A stretch of 64,000 nucleotides of DNA from Actinomadura opuntiae (GTDB taxonomy: Bacteria > Actinomycetota > Actinomycetes > Streptosporangiales > Streptosporangiaceae): contig NZ_JASNWF010000001.1 of assembly GCF_030283205.1 (NCBI RefSeq), positions 186,001-250,000 of the forward strand. Direction: 5' to 3'. Below the pieces are notes generated by a model, which did no database searches, was not told where the DNA came from, and was given only the letters and a program-made list of their open reading frames with translations. This document shows positions 34,357 to 42,592 of this stretch, piece by piece. The first letter of the stretch is position 1, and each line of letters starts with the position of its first letter. The translations under genes were made by a program, and so were the position numbers.

Positions 34357-34372
34357 GTTAAATGCGCTTCAC
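34357..34372 (-). promoter_or_regulatory. Possible GlnR-like box upstream of nasC
   Basis: On the minus strand the sequence reads GTGAA-GCGCAT-TTAAC, two half-sites with 6-base spacing, reminiscent of the actinomycete GlnR box GTNAC-N6-GNAAC with two mismatches. It lies 56-71 bases upstream of the nasC start. Weak on its own. Confidence 0.35.
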
Positions 34373-34590
34373 GCCGCGCGTCCCTCAAGGTCAGGCGCGC
34401 ACCACCCGCACCACCGGCAATGGTTGACGATCGCGTGTCAAGCGTTGTCGGCGATTGTCAGGGTCCATTCGTCGCCGTCCGGACGATTACCGAACCGGAT
34501 TCGCGGCGCCCTGGCGATCTCGCGGAGAATGCGGTTCCGGGCCCGCCGCGCCAAGGATCACAAGACGGTCATCCGGCCTAATCTCGGTAC

Positions 34591-35082
34591 ATGCCCGACC
34601 TTGCTTACTATGCCTCGCTGCCGCGCTCCCGCGGCGCCGCGGCGGCCCTGCTCCTGGACGACCTCGGGCGGGTCCTGCTGGTCAAGCCCACCTACAGCGA
34701 AGGCTGGTTCCTGCCGGGCGGGGTCATCGAGACCGACGAGTCCCCGCTCGCGGCGTGCGTCCGCGAATGCCGGGAGGAGCTCGGCTTCGTCCCCCGCCTG
34801 GACGGCCTGGTCTGCGTCGACTGGGGCTCCCCGCGCGACGACGGCGTCGACTCGGTCAACGTGTTCGTCTTCGGCGGCGCCGTCACCGGCGCCGAGCTCG
34901 AGGCGATCCGGCTGCCGCCCGACGAGCTGTCCGACCACGTCATGGTCGCGCCGGAGAAGATCCCCGAGCTGTCGCCCGCGCACGTGTCGCGCCGGATGGA
35001 GCCCAGCCTGCGCGCCCTCGCCGACCGCCGCCCCGTCTACCTCGAGGACGGCCGCGAGCCCGCGTTCGGCGCCCTGCGCTGA
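34591..35082 (+). CDS. NUDIX hydrolase
   Basis: A 163-residue NUDIX pyrophosphatase. The NUDIX box spans residues 43-66, GGVIETDESPLAACVRECREELGF, with the REUXEE core intact. The N-terminal ALLLDDLGRVLLVKPTY and later VNVFVFGGAV are the usual flanking strands. It would hydrolyse a nucleoside diphosphate linked to X; the substrate is not predictable. TAATCT (34579-34584) six bases before the ATG suggests a leaderless mRNA. It is divergent from nasC and converges on a small Cys-rich protein gene. Confidence 0.9.
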   Translation: MPDLAYYASLPRSRGAAAALLLDDLGRVLLVKPTYSEGWFLPGGVIETDESPLAACVRECREELGFVPRLDGLVCVDWGSPRDDGVDSVNVFVFGGAVTGAELEAIRLPPDELSDHVMVAPEKIPELSPAHVSRRMEPSLRALADRRPVYLEDGREPAFGALR

Positions 35083-35094
35083 CCGCACCGCCCG

Positions 35095-35114
35095 CCCGCC
35101 GGGGCGCCGGCGGG
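35095..35114. terminator. Hairpin between convergent NUDIX and Cys-rich protein genes
   Basis: CCCGCCGG and CCGGCGGG arms around a four-base loop GGCG, 13 bases beyond the NUDIX stop and 17 beyond the stop of the opposing gene. Likely a bidirectional terminator. Confidence 0.6.
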
Positions 35115-35130
35115 CCGGCAGGCGCCGCGC

Positions 35131-35379
35131 CTACACCGGCGCGGCGTCCTGGATGAGGCGGGCGCCCTCCGGATCGGCGGCGCGCGCGCAGTGGGCGCCG
35201 CAGTAGAACCGCCCGTCCACCTCCACGCCGTGCCCGAGGATCCGGCACTCGCAGTGCTCGCAGATCGGCGCCATCCGGGTGATCGCGCACTCGAACGAGT
35301 CGAAGGTGTGCACGCTCCCCTGCGCGTGCACCTCGAACGCCATCGCGTAGTCGTTCCCGCAGACCTCGCAGGTCGCCAT
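35131..35379 (-). CDS. Small Cys-rich zinc-binding (metallothionein-like) protein
   Basis: An 82-residue protein with three Cys clusters: CEVCGNDY at the N-terminus, CEHCECRILGHGVEV in the middle and CGAHCARA near the end, plus Cys in DSFECAITRM. This arrangement belongs to an actinobacterial family often labelled prokaryotic metallothionein or zinc-finger protein. It probably binds zinc structurally; a storage role is possible. No partner gene is evident. It is placed between the NUDIX gene and narK. Confidence 0.75.
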   Translation of the reverse strand: MATCEVCGNDYAMAFEVHAQGSVHTFDSFECAITRMAPICEHCECRILGHGVEVDGRFYCGAHCARAADPEGARLIQDAAPV

Positions 35380-35504
35380 CGGTCCTGTTCTCCCTCCCCC
35401 GCCGCGCCGCGATCACTGACCTACCCCGGCGGGAGCGGCCCCACCCGTCTCACACCGGTCGGGGCCACGCTGTGCAGCGGAGTTATCACGGCCGCATCAC
35501 CGGC

Positions 35505-35520
35505 TGCACAAGCGCGAAAC
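35505..35520 (+). promoter_or_regulatory. GlnR-like box upstream of narK
   Basis: TGCAC-AAGCGC-GAAAC matches the actinomycete GlnR consensus GTNAC-N6-GAAAC in the Ala-Cys bases and the whole right half-site. It is 48 bases before the narK start. A weaker pair (GTTAT-N6-CGCAT) begins 23 bases upstream, giving the two-box spacing common for GlnR. Nitrogen control of nitrate uptake would be expected. Confidence 0.5.
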
Positions 35521-35567
35521 CGCGCGCTCCTACGGTCGTACCGCGTCAGAGACCACAGGGAGAACCG

Positions 35568-36941
35568 ATGACCGTCACCACCGAAGCCGCGCGCACCGAG
35601 CGCGGCCGCCCGCTCCGCGGCCGCCGGATCGACGACTGGCGGCCCGAGGAGCCGGAGTTCTGGGCCGCGACCGGCGCCCGCGTCGCCCGCCGCAACCTCG
35701 TCCTGTCCATCTTCTCCGAGCACATCGGCTTCTCGGTCTGGACGCTGTGGTCGGTGGTCGTGCTGTTCCTCGGCCCCGCCTACGGCGTCGACCCCGCCGG
35801 CAAGTTCCTGCTCACCTCCGTCCCGGCGCTGGTCGGGGCGGTGCTGCGGATCCCCTACACCTTCGCCGTCGGCCGGTTCGGCGGCCGCAACTGGACGGTG
35901 TTCAGCGCGGCGCTGCTGCTGGTCCCGGCGGTGCTCGCCGCGTTCCTCATCAAGCCGGGCGTGTCGTACTCGACGCTGCTGATCCTCGCGGCGGTCGCGG
36001 GCGTCGGCGGCGGCAACTTCGCCTCCTCGATGGCGAACATCAACGCGTTCTACCCGCAGCGCCTCAAGGGCTGGGCGCTCGGCATCAACGCGGGCGGCGG
36101 CAACCTCGGCGTCGCCGTCGTCCAGCTCGTCGGGCTGCTCGTCCTCGCGACCGCGGGCAAGGAGCACCCGGGCCTCGTCGCCGGGATCTACATCCCGTTC
36201 ATCGTGCTGGCCGCGCTCGGCGCCGCCCTCTACATGGACAACCTGACCCAGGTCCGCAACGAGAGGGGGGCGATGCGGGAGGTGTGCCGCGACCCCCACA
36301 CCTGGATCATGTCGCTGCTGTACATCGGCACGTTCGGGTCGTTCATCGGCTTCGGGTTCGCGTTCGGGCAGGTGCTGCAGGTGCAGTTCAAGGCCGACTT
36401 CGACACCCCGGTGAAGGCCGCCTACCTGACCTTCCTCGGCCCGCTGCTCGGCTCGCTCATCCGGCCGGTCGGCGGCCGGCTCGCCGACCGGATCGGCGGG
36501 GCGAAGGTCACGTTCTGGAACTTCGTCGCCATGGCCGTCGCGGCGGCGCTGGTGCTCACCGCGTCGCGCACCGGCTCGCTCGCACTGTTCATCACCGGGT
36601 TCGTCCTGCTGTTCGGCTTCAGCGGCGTCGGCAACGGCTCCACCTACAAGATGATCCCCGCGATCTTCATGGCGAAGGCGCGGCTGCGGATCGCCGGCGG
36701 CGAGGACCCGGACGCGGCCCGGCACGAGGCGCGGCGGCTGTCCGGCGCGCTCATCGGCATCGCCGGCGCGATCGGCGCGTTCGGCGGCGTGCTGGTCAAC
36801 GTCGCGTTCCGGCAGTCCTTCCTGGACTCCGGCACCGGCGACGCGGCCTACCTGGTCTTCATCGCCTTCTACGCGCTGTGCTGCCTGGTCACCTGGACGG
36901 TCTACCTGCGGCGCCACCCGAGGAGGCCGGAGGGCGTCTGA
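35568..36941 (+). CDS. narK: Nitrate/nitrite MFS transporter
   Basis: A 457-residue transporter with twelve hydrophobic helices after a 40-residue charged leader. The nitrate signature is present twice: AGVGGGNFASSMANINAFYPQ in helix V and FGFSGVGNGSTYKMIPAIF in helix XI, with the two conserved Arg residues (LRIPYTFAVGRFGG and LIRPVGGRLADRIGG). It belongs to the NarK1/NasA-type nitrate/proton or nitrate/nitrite carriers. AGGGAG lies six bases before the ATG. It would supply nitrate to the nasC-nirD operon on the other strand. The 3' end overlaps the convergent maleylpyruvate isomerase-like gene by 53 bases. Confidence 0.95.
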   Translation: MTVTTEAARTERGRPLRGRRIDDWRPEEPEFWAATGARVARRNLVLSIFSEHIGFSVWTLWSVVVLFLGPAYGVDPAGKFLLTSVPALVGAVLRIPYTFAVGRFGGRNWTVFSAALLLVPAVLAAFLIKPGVSYSTLLILAAVAGVGGGNFASSMANINAFYPQRLKGWALGINAGGGNLGVAVVQLVGLLVLATAGKEHPGLVAGIYIPFIVLAALGAALYMDNLTQVRNERGAMREVCRDPHTWIMSLLYIGTFGSFIGFGFAFGQVLQVQFKADFDTPVKAAYLTFLGPLLGSLIRPVGGRLADRIGGAKVTFWNFVAMAVAAALVLTASRTGSLALFITGFVLLFGFSGVGNGSTYKMIPAIFMAKARLRIAGGEDPDAARHEARRLSGALIGIAGAIGAFGGVLVNVAFRQSFLDSGTGDAAYLVFIAFYALCCLVTWTVYLRRHPRRPEGV

Positions 36942-37617
36942 CGCCCTGCCGCACCGTCCGCTGCCGCCCGCCGCGCGCCCGGCCGGGCCCCTCGCCGGGG
37001 TCCGGCCAGCGCGGCGACCGGCCCGAGGACCGCAGCACGGCCTCCCACGCGTCCCCCGGCGCCAGCGGCAGGTGCGGCACCCCCCAGTGCCACGCCGAAA
37101 CCAGCACCTCGGGGTCGCGCGGGCGGTAGTCGGAGCCGATCGCGCGGGCCATGTCCCAGGCGTGCAGGTGCCACTCCACGCAGGCCGCGCCCGCGTGGTC
37201 GCCGACGGTGTACTTGGTGCCCCGGTAGATCAGGTGGGTGCGGTCCCACATGTCGGGCATCAGGTCGGCGTAGGCCCCGGCCGACACCGTGAACGCCGTG
37301 ATCCGCTCCGGGCCCGGCTCCGGCGGCAGCACGGCCAGCTCGGCGGCGTTCTGCCGGGCCTGCTGGCGGATCAGCACCGCCGACGCCGCGTCCTGCGCGA
37401 ACAGCTTGGCCAGCCGGCTGTCCGGCGCGTCCTGCAGGTACTCCAGGAAGTTCTCCGCAACGCACCGCAGGTGCCCGGCCAGGTCGATCAGCTGCCAGTC
37501 GGCGCACGGCGTCGGCACGTCCCAGTCCTCGACCGCCGACGCCAGCTCACCGATCGCCCGCGTCCCGTCCTGGTAGGACTCGAGTACGCGGCACCGGTCC
37601 GGCGGCGTGCGCTCCAC
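36889..37617 (-). CDS. Maleylpyruvate isomerase family (DinB-like) protein
   Basis: A 242-residue protein. Residues 15-170 match the mycothiol-dependent maleylpyruvate isomerase N-terminal/DinB fold: DVPTPCADWQLIDLAGHLRCVAENF, with the first metal-binding His, and ACVEWHLHAWDMARAIG with the second and third His. Such proteins are thiol S-transferases or uncharacterised metalloenzymes. The C-terminal 40 residues are low-complexity and Arg/Gly/Pro-rich. The GTG at 37617 has GGGGGGAAG upstream. It overlaps the end of narK and has no link to nitrate use. Confidence 0.82.
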   Translation of the reverse strand: MERTPPDRCRVLESYQDGTRAIGELASAVEDWDVPTPCADWQLIDLAGHLRCVAENFLEYLQDAPDSRLAKLFAQDAASAVLIRQQARQNAAELAVLPPEPGPERITAFTVSAGAYADLMPDMWDRTHLIYRGTKYTVGDHAGAACVEWHLHAWDMARAIGSDYRPRDPEVLVSAWHWGVPHLPLAPGDAWEAVLRSSGRSPRWPDPGEGPGRARGGRQRTVRQGVRRPPASSGGAAGRPSR

Positions 37618-37841
37618 GTGACTTCCCCCCGCGTCCAGGGCACCAGCGCCCTCTCCGCCGGAGCGCGTCCCGCGCCCGCCGCGCGCTGCGGCGGGCGGTG
37701 CGGACCGCCCCGGCGTTCCCCGAGAGGGCAGACTCTCAAAGTTCGGTGGCCGGTGCCACTCGGTGGTGCTGTGTCGTTCCACGTCGTCACACGTGGTCCC
37801 GGGCCGCCGCCACGGCCCCCCGGCCCGGCGGCGGCGCCCGC

Positions 37842-38258
37842 TCAGACGGCCGCGGCGGGGCGCGTGCGGAAGCTCAGCCGGTGCGCCTCGCGCGCGGTGC
37901 GCAGCCGGTCGACCTCGTCGGTCCACGGCCGCACCGACGGGCGCGCCTTGGCCTTGCGGCGCGCGATCTCCGCGGCGCGGCGGGCCTTGGCGTCCTGCCC
38001 GTCGGACACGTAGATCTTCGGGCCCATCGCGACCCGCTCCGCCGCCTCGGCTGCGGCAAGCGCCTCCGTCAGGGCCTTGTCGAAGGCGACGGTCAGCTCG
38101 TGCAGCTCCGCCTCGGGCACGCCGCCCCCCTGGGCGTCGCGCAGCGCGCGCTCGGCCTCGCCGGCGGCCGCCAGGCGCGCGTCGTAGTCCGCGGCCAGCC
38201 GCTCGTCGGCCTCGTACTGCTCCGCGACGTCCTTGCCCACCCTGCGGATCAGCGGCAT
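37842..38258 (-). CDS. Hypothetical Ala/Glu-rich coiled-coil protein
   Basis: A 138-residue soluble protein. Residues 8-75 are a long charged amphipathic helix (KDVAEQYEADERLAADYDARLAAAGEAERAL and on) likely to form a coiled coil; the second half has a VAMGPKIYVSDGQDAKARRAAEIARRKAKARP segment, basic and helical. I do not recognise the family. The ATG at 38258 is supported by GAGGAG eight bases upstream; an upstream GTG at 38294 is possible. It is divergent from a TetR gene with copy 4 of the recurring motif between them. Confidence 0.6.
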   Translation of the reverse strand: MPLIRRVGKDVAEQYEADERLAADYDARLAAAGEAERALRDAQGGGVPEAELHELTVAFDKALTEALAAAEAAERVAMGPKIYVSDGQDAKARRAAEIARRKAKARPSVRPWTDEVDRLRTAREAHRLSFRTRPAAAV

Positions 38259-38354
38259 GGCGATACTCCTCAAGCTCACGATCTTCATCGTCACGATGGA
38301 GGCCAGCGTACGCGTGCCGGTCGCCGGGTGTGGCGCCGGACACCGAAGTCGACG

Positions 38355-38370
38355 CCTTTACGCAGTAAGG
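38355..38370 (+). repeat. Recurring 16-bp motif, copy 4
   Basis: CCTTTACGCAGTAAGG, 68 bases before the TetR start and 97 bases before the divergent coiled-coil gene start. Half-sites TTTAC and GTAAG around three bases fit a TetR-type operator by shape. Confidence 0.55.
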
Positions 38371-38437
38371 TCACGCTGGTCCGCGGCGGGCGCGCGACGT
38401 CCCCGATCATGTCGGCGGCCCCCCGTACGCTTGCCCC

Positions 38438-39007
38438 ATGGTCAGGCAGCCCAGCATCAACGCCCAGCACCGCGCGCCGCTGTCCATCGAGCGGATCACC
38501 GAGGCGGCCCTGCAGATCGTCGACGGCCAGGGACTCGGCCGCCTCACCATGCGCCGCCTCGGCGACGCCCTGGAGGTCGAGGCGATGGCGATCTACCACC
38601 ACCTCCCCCGCGGCAAGGAGCAGCTGCTGGACGGCCTCGTCGCGCACGTCGCGTCGGCCCCGGCCGACACCGGCGCCGCCGCCGGGTCCTGGCGGGACGT
38701 GCTGCGCTCCTGGGCCCGCGACTACCGCGCGCGGCTCCTGGCGCACGCGGGCGTGCTCCCCCTCGTCGTCACCCGGCGCAACCCCGTCGCGCTCGCCGCG
38801 ACCGTCGCGTCCCTGCGGGAGGTGCTGCGGCGGGGCGGCGTCGCCGAGGAGCCCGCCGCCGTCGCCGCGCACACGCTGCTCGGCTACGTGATCGGGCACG
38901 CCGCCCTGGAGGTCCGCGGCACGGCGGAGGACGGCGCCGACCGCGCGGTCGACTGGGACGCCCGCTTCGCCGCCGGCCTCGACCTGGTCCTCGCCGGCGC
39001 CGGCTGA
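38438..39007 (+). CDS. TetR/AcrR family transcriptional regulator (TetR_C type)
   Basis: A 189-residue regulator. The helix-turn-helix lies at 20-62: ITEAALQIVDGQGLGRLTMRRLGDALEVEAMAIYHHLPRGKEQLLDGL, with the YHH recognition-helix variant found in regulators carrying a TetR_C ligand domain. The rest is helical and hydrophobic, forming the ligand pocket and dimer face. TACGCT six bases before the ATG suggests a leaderless mRNA. It converges on lutC and is divergent from the coiled-coil gene. The recurring 16-bp motif upstream is a candidate operator. Confidence 0.9.
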   Translation: MVRQPSINAQHRAPLSIERITEAALQIVDGQGLGRLTMRRLGDALEVEAMAIYHHLPRGKEQLLDGLVAHVASAPADTGAAAGSWRDVLRSWARDYRARLLAHAGVLPLVVTRRNPVALAATVASLREVLRRGGVAEEPAAVAAHTLLGYVIGHAALEVRGTAEDGADRAVDWDARFAAGLDLVLAGAG

Positions 39008-39019
39008 CCCTCCCCCGGC

Positions 39020-39676
39020 TCAGTCCTCGACGACCAGCACCTCGAGGTGCCGCGGGCCGTGCATGCCCTCCGCCCGCACCATCTCGACGCCGTACGTCGC
39101 GGACGGGCCGCTGATCCAGGTGAGCGGGCGGGCCGGGTCGAGCCGCTCCACCGCCTCCGGCACCGTTCCCACGATCTGCTCGGCCTGCACGACGCACAGG
39201 TGATAGGCCGGGACGAGGGTGAGGGCGCGCCTGCCCTGCGCCCGGCCGCCGTCCAGGACCACGGTCCCGGTCTCGGCGATCGCGACGGCGCAGCCGGTGA
39301 CGACGCCGTCCGCTGCGGCGAGGGCGTCCAGGTCGATCGCGGGCCGGTCGGCCATCGCCCGCACCCCGTCCAGCTCCGCCAGCCACCCGAACGGCAGGTC
39401 CGCCGGGACGACGATCTGCTTGGCCTCCCGGCCCCACAGAGCGGCGGCGACCGCGGTGGCCAGCTCGTCGGCGCCGACGTGCCGCACCGCCGCCCGGTTG
39501 TCCGCTACCCGCTCGCTGAACAGCGCCGGCACGTCCGCCGCGCTCTCCCAGGACGGACCGCCGGCCTCAGCGGCGGCCAGCCGGTGCGCGTAGCGGCGCG
39601 GCACCGGCGGGCGCGGGCCGCGCTCGCCGCCGAGCGCGTCGCGGACCCGCCGCAGCACCTCGTCCCGGGAGCTCAC
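39020..39676 (-). CDS. lutC: Lactate utilization protein C
   Basis: A 218-residue DUF162 (LUD-domain) protein, the third component of the LutABC L-lactate oxidation system. The LUD core reads GVVTGCAVAIAETGTVVLDGGRAQGRRALTLVPAYHLCVVQAEQIV, and ISGPSATYGVEMVRAEGMHGPRHLEVLVVED closes the domain. It has no Cys cluster. The GTG at 39676 overlaps the lutB stop (GTGA), so the genes are coupled. It ends the operon and converges on the TetR gene 12 bases away. Confidence 0.93.
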   Translation of the reverse strand: MSSRDEVLRRVRDALGGERGPRPPVPRRYAHRLAAAEAGGPSWESAADVPALFSERVADNRAAVRHVGADELATAVAAALWGREAKQIVVPADLPFGWLAELDGVRAMADRPAIDLDALAAADGVVTGCAVAIAETGTVVLDGGRAQGRRALTLVPAYHLCVVQAEQIVGTVPEAVERLDPARPLTWISGPSATYGVEMVRAEGMHGPRHLEVLVVED

Positions 39677-41160
39677 CGGCGCCTCCGGGCCCACCAGGCG
39701 CGGAAGGTCTCCGGCGGCGGCGCCGGCAGGTCGCGGGCCTCGGTCCACTTGCCGAGCAGGCCGGGCAGCCGGCGGATCCGGCCGCCGCGCGACATCAGCC
39801 GCGCCCACCGGGTGCCGCGGCGCAGCGCCGTCTCGTACCGGCGCGGATCGCCCATCGTCCAGGCCAGGCCGCGCATCAGCATCAGCTCGGGGGTGGGGAC
39901 CGGCCGGTGGCGGCGCGACTCGACCACCCTGCCGCGCAGGTGGACCAGCACCTCGGGGATGTCGATCTTCACGGGGCAGACGTCGGCGCAGGCGCCGCAC
40001 AGCGTCGAGGCGAACGGCAGGGACGCCTCGGCCGCCCGCTCCACGCCGCGCAGCTGCGGGGTGAGGATCGCCCCGATCGGCCCCGGCAGGACGGGGCCAT
40101 ACGGGCCGCCTCCCGTCCGCTCGTAGACGGGGCAGACGTTCATGCACGCCGAGCAGCGGATGCAGCGCAGCGCGGCGCGCCCGATCTCGTCCGCGAGGGC
40201 GTTGGTGCGGCCGTTGTCGAGCAGCACGAGGTGGAACTCGCGGGGCCCGTCGCCGGGGGTGACGCCCGTCCACGACGAGACGTACGGCGTCATCCGCTCG
40301 CCCGACGACGAGCGCGGCAGCAGCTGGAGCAGGACCTCCAGGTCGGCCCACGTCGGGACGACCTTCTCGATGCCCGCGATGGTGATCAGCGTGTCGGGCA
40401 GCGTCAGGCACATCCGGCCGTTGCCCTCCGACTCCACCAGGACCGCCGTGCCGGTCTCCGCCACCAGGAAGTTCGCGCCCGTGACCGCCACGCGCGCCCC
40501 GAGGAACCGCTCGCGCAGATGCAGCCGCACCGCCTCGGCGAGCGCGGCGGGATCGTCGGACAGGTCAGGCGCGGCGCCGGGCAGCCGCCGGACGAACAGC
40601 TCGCGGATCTGGGCGCGGTCGCGATGCAGCGCGGCCGACAGCAGGTGCGCCGGCCCGTCCTCGCCGAGCTGCGCGACGAGGTCGCCGAACGCGGTCTCGC
40701 GGACGGTCACGCCGGCGCGCGTGAGCGCGCCGTCCAACCCGATCTCCCGCGCGGCCGACGACGTCGACTTGACGACCTCGCGCGCGCCCGTTGCCCGCAC
40801 CAGGCGGGTGACGACGCGGCGCGCCTCGGCGGCGTCGGCCGCCCAGTGCACGTGGCCGCCCGCCTCGGTGACGGCCCGCTCCAGGTCCTCCAGGTGCCCG
40901 TCGAGGCCGAGGAGCGTCTCGTCCCGGATGGCGCGGCCGGCCTCGCGCAGGTCCTCCCAGTCGGCGGGCTCGCCGACCGCCGACCGGCGCTCCCGGATCG
41001 TCGCGGTGGCGCCGCGCAGCGCGCGGCGCAGGCCGGTGTCGGCCAGCGCGGACCGGGCGGCGGCGGAGAACTTCGGCGGCGCGGCCCGTGCGCCAGGCCT
41101 CGCGGCGGGTGCGCCCTGCGGCGCGGCGGGTGCGGGACGGTCCGGCGGCGCGCCGGTCAC
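39673..41160 (-). CDS. lutB: Lactate utilization protein B, iron-sulfur protein
   Basis: A 495-residue protein. Residues 60-310 are a LUD domain (VVKSTSSAAREIGLD, ARVAVTGANFLVAETGTAVLVESEGNGRM). The C-terminal part carries two 4Fe-4S motifs, CIRCSACMNVCPVY and CGACADVCPVKIDIP, then a DUF3390-like tail. It passes electrons from lactate oxidation with LutA and LutC. The first 40 residues are Pro/Ala-rich and unusual for the family. The GTG at 41160 overlaps the lutA stop in GTGA. Central gene of lutA-lutB-lutC. Confidence 0.94.
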   Translation of the reverse strand: MTGAPPDRPAPAAPQGAPAARPGARAAPPKFSAAARSALADTGLRRALRGATATIRERRSAVGEPADWEDLREAGRAIRDETLLGLDGHLEDLERAVTEAGGHVHWAADAAEARRVVTRLVRATGAREVVKSTSSAAREIGLDGALTRAGVTVRETAFGDLVAQLGEDGPAHLLSAALHRDRAQIRELFVRRLPGAAPDLSDDPAALAEAVRLHLRERFLGARVAVTGANFLVAETGTAVLVESEGNGRMCLTLPDTLITIAGIEKVVPTWADLEVLLQLLPRSSSGERMTPYVSSWTGVTPGDGPREFHLVLLDNGRTNALADEIGRAALRCIRCSACMNVCPVYERTGGGPYGPVLPGPIGAILTPQLRGVERAAEASLPFASTLCGACADVCPVKIDIPEVLVHLRGRVVESRRHRPVPTPELMLMRGLAWTMGDPRRYETALRRGTRWARLMSRGGRIRRLPGLLGKWTEARDLPAPPPETFRAWWARRRR

Positions 41161-41885
41161 GCCGGGCCCGTCCCGGCCAGGATCTCGGCCAGGTGCAGGA
41201 CCCGGACGCCGCCGCGCAGCCGCGACAGCGCGCCGCCGATGTGCGCGAGGCAGCCGTTGTCGACCGCGCAGACCACGTCGGCGCCGGTGTCGCGGACGTG
41301 CCGGACCTTGTCGGCCACCATCGCCACCGACACGTCGGCGTTCTTCATGGCGAACGCGCCGCCGAACCCGCAGCACTCGTCCGCCGCCGGCAGGTCGACC
41401 AGGTCGAGGCCCTTCACCGCGCGCAGCAGCCGCAGCGGCCGGTCGGCCACGCCGAGGATCCGCGCGGACTGGCAGGACGGGTGGTAGGCGACGCGGTGCG
41501 GGAAGTAGGCGCCGACGTCGGTGACGCCCAGCACGTCCACCAGGAACTCGGTCAGCTCGTAGACGGCGAGGCCTTCGGCGGCGCGGGCGAGCGCCGGGTC
41601 GCGGGCGGCCCGCGCGATCCGCGGGTAGGCGTCGCGGACGGCGGCGGCGCAGGACGCGGACGGCGCGACGATCACCTCGGCGCCCTCGAACGCGGCGGTG
41701 AAGGCGCGCGCCAGGCCGGCCGCCTCGCGGTGGTAGCCGGTCGTCCAGTGCACCTGGCCGCAGCAGGTCTGGCCCGGCGGATAGGAGACCTCGTGGCCGA
41801 GCCGCTCCAGCAGCGCCGTCACGGCCTTGCCGGTCGCGGGGAACAACGCGTCGTCGAAGCACGCGACGAACAGCGCGACCCGCAT
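41157..41885 (-). CDS. lutA: Lactate utilization protein A, CCG-domain Fe-S protein
   Basis: A 242-residue protein with two cysteine-rich CCG domains (about 60-85 and 165-195): CCGQVHWTTGYH and CCGFGGAFAMKN, of the type found in heterodisulfide reductase and GlpC. It oxidises L-lactate to pyruvate together with LutB and LutC. The ATG at 41885 begins MRVALFVACFDDALFP, as in other LutA proteins; the upstream GAGG is weak. First gene of the operon. No FCD/GntR-type lactate regulator is adjacent. Confidence 0.94.
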   Translation of the reverse strand: MRVALFVACFDDALFPATGKAVTALLERLGHEVSYPPGQTCCGQVHWTTGYHREAAGLARAFTAAFEGAEVIVAPSASCAAAVRDAYPRIARAARDPALARAAEGLAVYELTEFLVDVLGVTDVGAYFPHRVAYHPSCQSARILGVADRPLRLLRAVKGLDLVDLPAADECCGFGGAFAMKNADVSVAMVADKVRHVRDTGADVVCAVDNGCLAHIGGALSRLRGGVRVLHLAEILAGTGPA

Positions 41886-42249
41886 ACCGGCCTCACCCCC
41901 ACTCGCAAAGCCCGGCCCCCCGAGGGACATCGTAGGGCGCCCGGAGGCGCCGTCCGGGGGAAACGATCGCACACGCCGGCCGGATCCGGGCGGCCCGGTA
42001 AGGAAGATCGAACCGGCGGGACGCTTTCCTTCCCGGACGGCGTGTCGTCCTTCGTCCGCTATCGCACGTGAGGGACGCTATGCCTGGCACCTCGGAGTGA
42101 GGCGGGTCACAGATCACCGGTTCTCCGGTACCAGTGGACAACCGTCCCAACGGGCTATGGCCGGTGCGGGCGAACCGTTCCACACTGGGGTGCGTCATAA
42201 GAGAAAGAACCACGACCGACCACCAGTAGTTGAGACCGGAGGCACGCCG
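41886..42249. other. Divergent intergenic region between lutA and DUF5999 gene
   Basis: A 364-base region must hold the promoters of lutABC (minus) and of the small DUF5999 gene (plus). Visible are a short inverted repeat ACCGG-TTCT-CCGGT near 42116 and a TCATAAGAGAAAG stretch near 42196. Neither resembles a recognised operator. No supported gene was seen here. Confidence 0.5.
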
Positions 42250-42453
42250 ATGTGCCCGCACCAGCCGCCCTGTCCCTCGCACAACGCACCCGACCGCGAC
42301 GCCGCCCGGACGCTCGCCGCCCACCCCGAGCAGGGGTGGAGCCTGCTGTGCAACGGCGTCGTGCTCTTCGAGGACACCGGCGAGCTGCTGCCCGACGGAG
42401 CAGTCATCGCACCGCACCGGCCGACGGACCTCACGGCGCCGTCCGCCGCGTGA
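42250..42453 (+). CDS. DUF5999 family small protein
   Basis: A 67-residue protein starting MCPHQPPCPSHNAPDRDAA, then HPEQGWSLLCNGVVLFEDTGELLPDG, which is the hallmark of the actinobacterial DUF5999 family. Three Cys (2, 8 and about 34) and two His near the N-terminus could bind a metal. The ATG at 42250 has GGAGG eight bases upstream. Function unknown; the family is widespread and conserved in Streptomyces and relatives. An intrinsic terminator follows 67 bases after the stop. Confidence 0.88.
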   Translation: MCPHQPPCPSHNAPDRDAARTLAAHPEQGWSLLCNGVVLFEDTGELLPDGAVIAPHRPTDLTAPSAA

Positions 42454-42520
42454 CCAGTCTCCGACGGGGGACTAGTTCGAACGGGTGATCATCCTCGGGG
42501 GCACGCCCGCCCGACCACGA

Positions 42521-42547
42521 CCTCTGGGCCCGCACCGGGCCCAGAGG
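42521..42547 (+). terminator. Intrinsic terminator after DUF5999 gene
   Basis: Perfect 12-base arms (42521-42532 and 42536-42547) around a CAC loop, followed by CGTTCTGTTT. This is the clearest textbook terminator in the window. Confidence 0.9.
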
Positions 42548-42592
42548 CGTTCTGTTTCCGGGGCCCTCCTCGCGCCCTTGCGGCGGCCCGGT

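Noticed and set aside
37618..37841. Possible small minus-strand gene between the isomerase-like and coiled-coil genes
   Set aside because: The only frame there is Pro/Arg/Gly-rich, lacks a ribosome-binding site and runs into the isomerase-like gene in a different frame.
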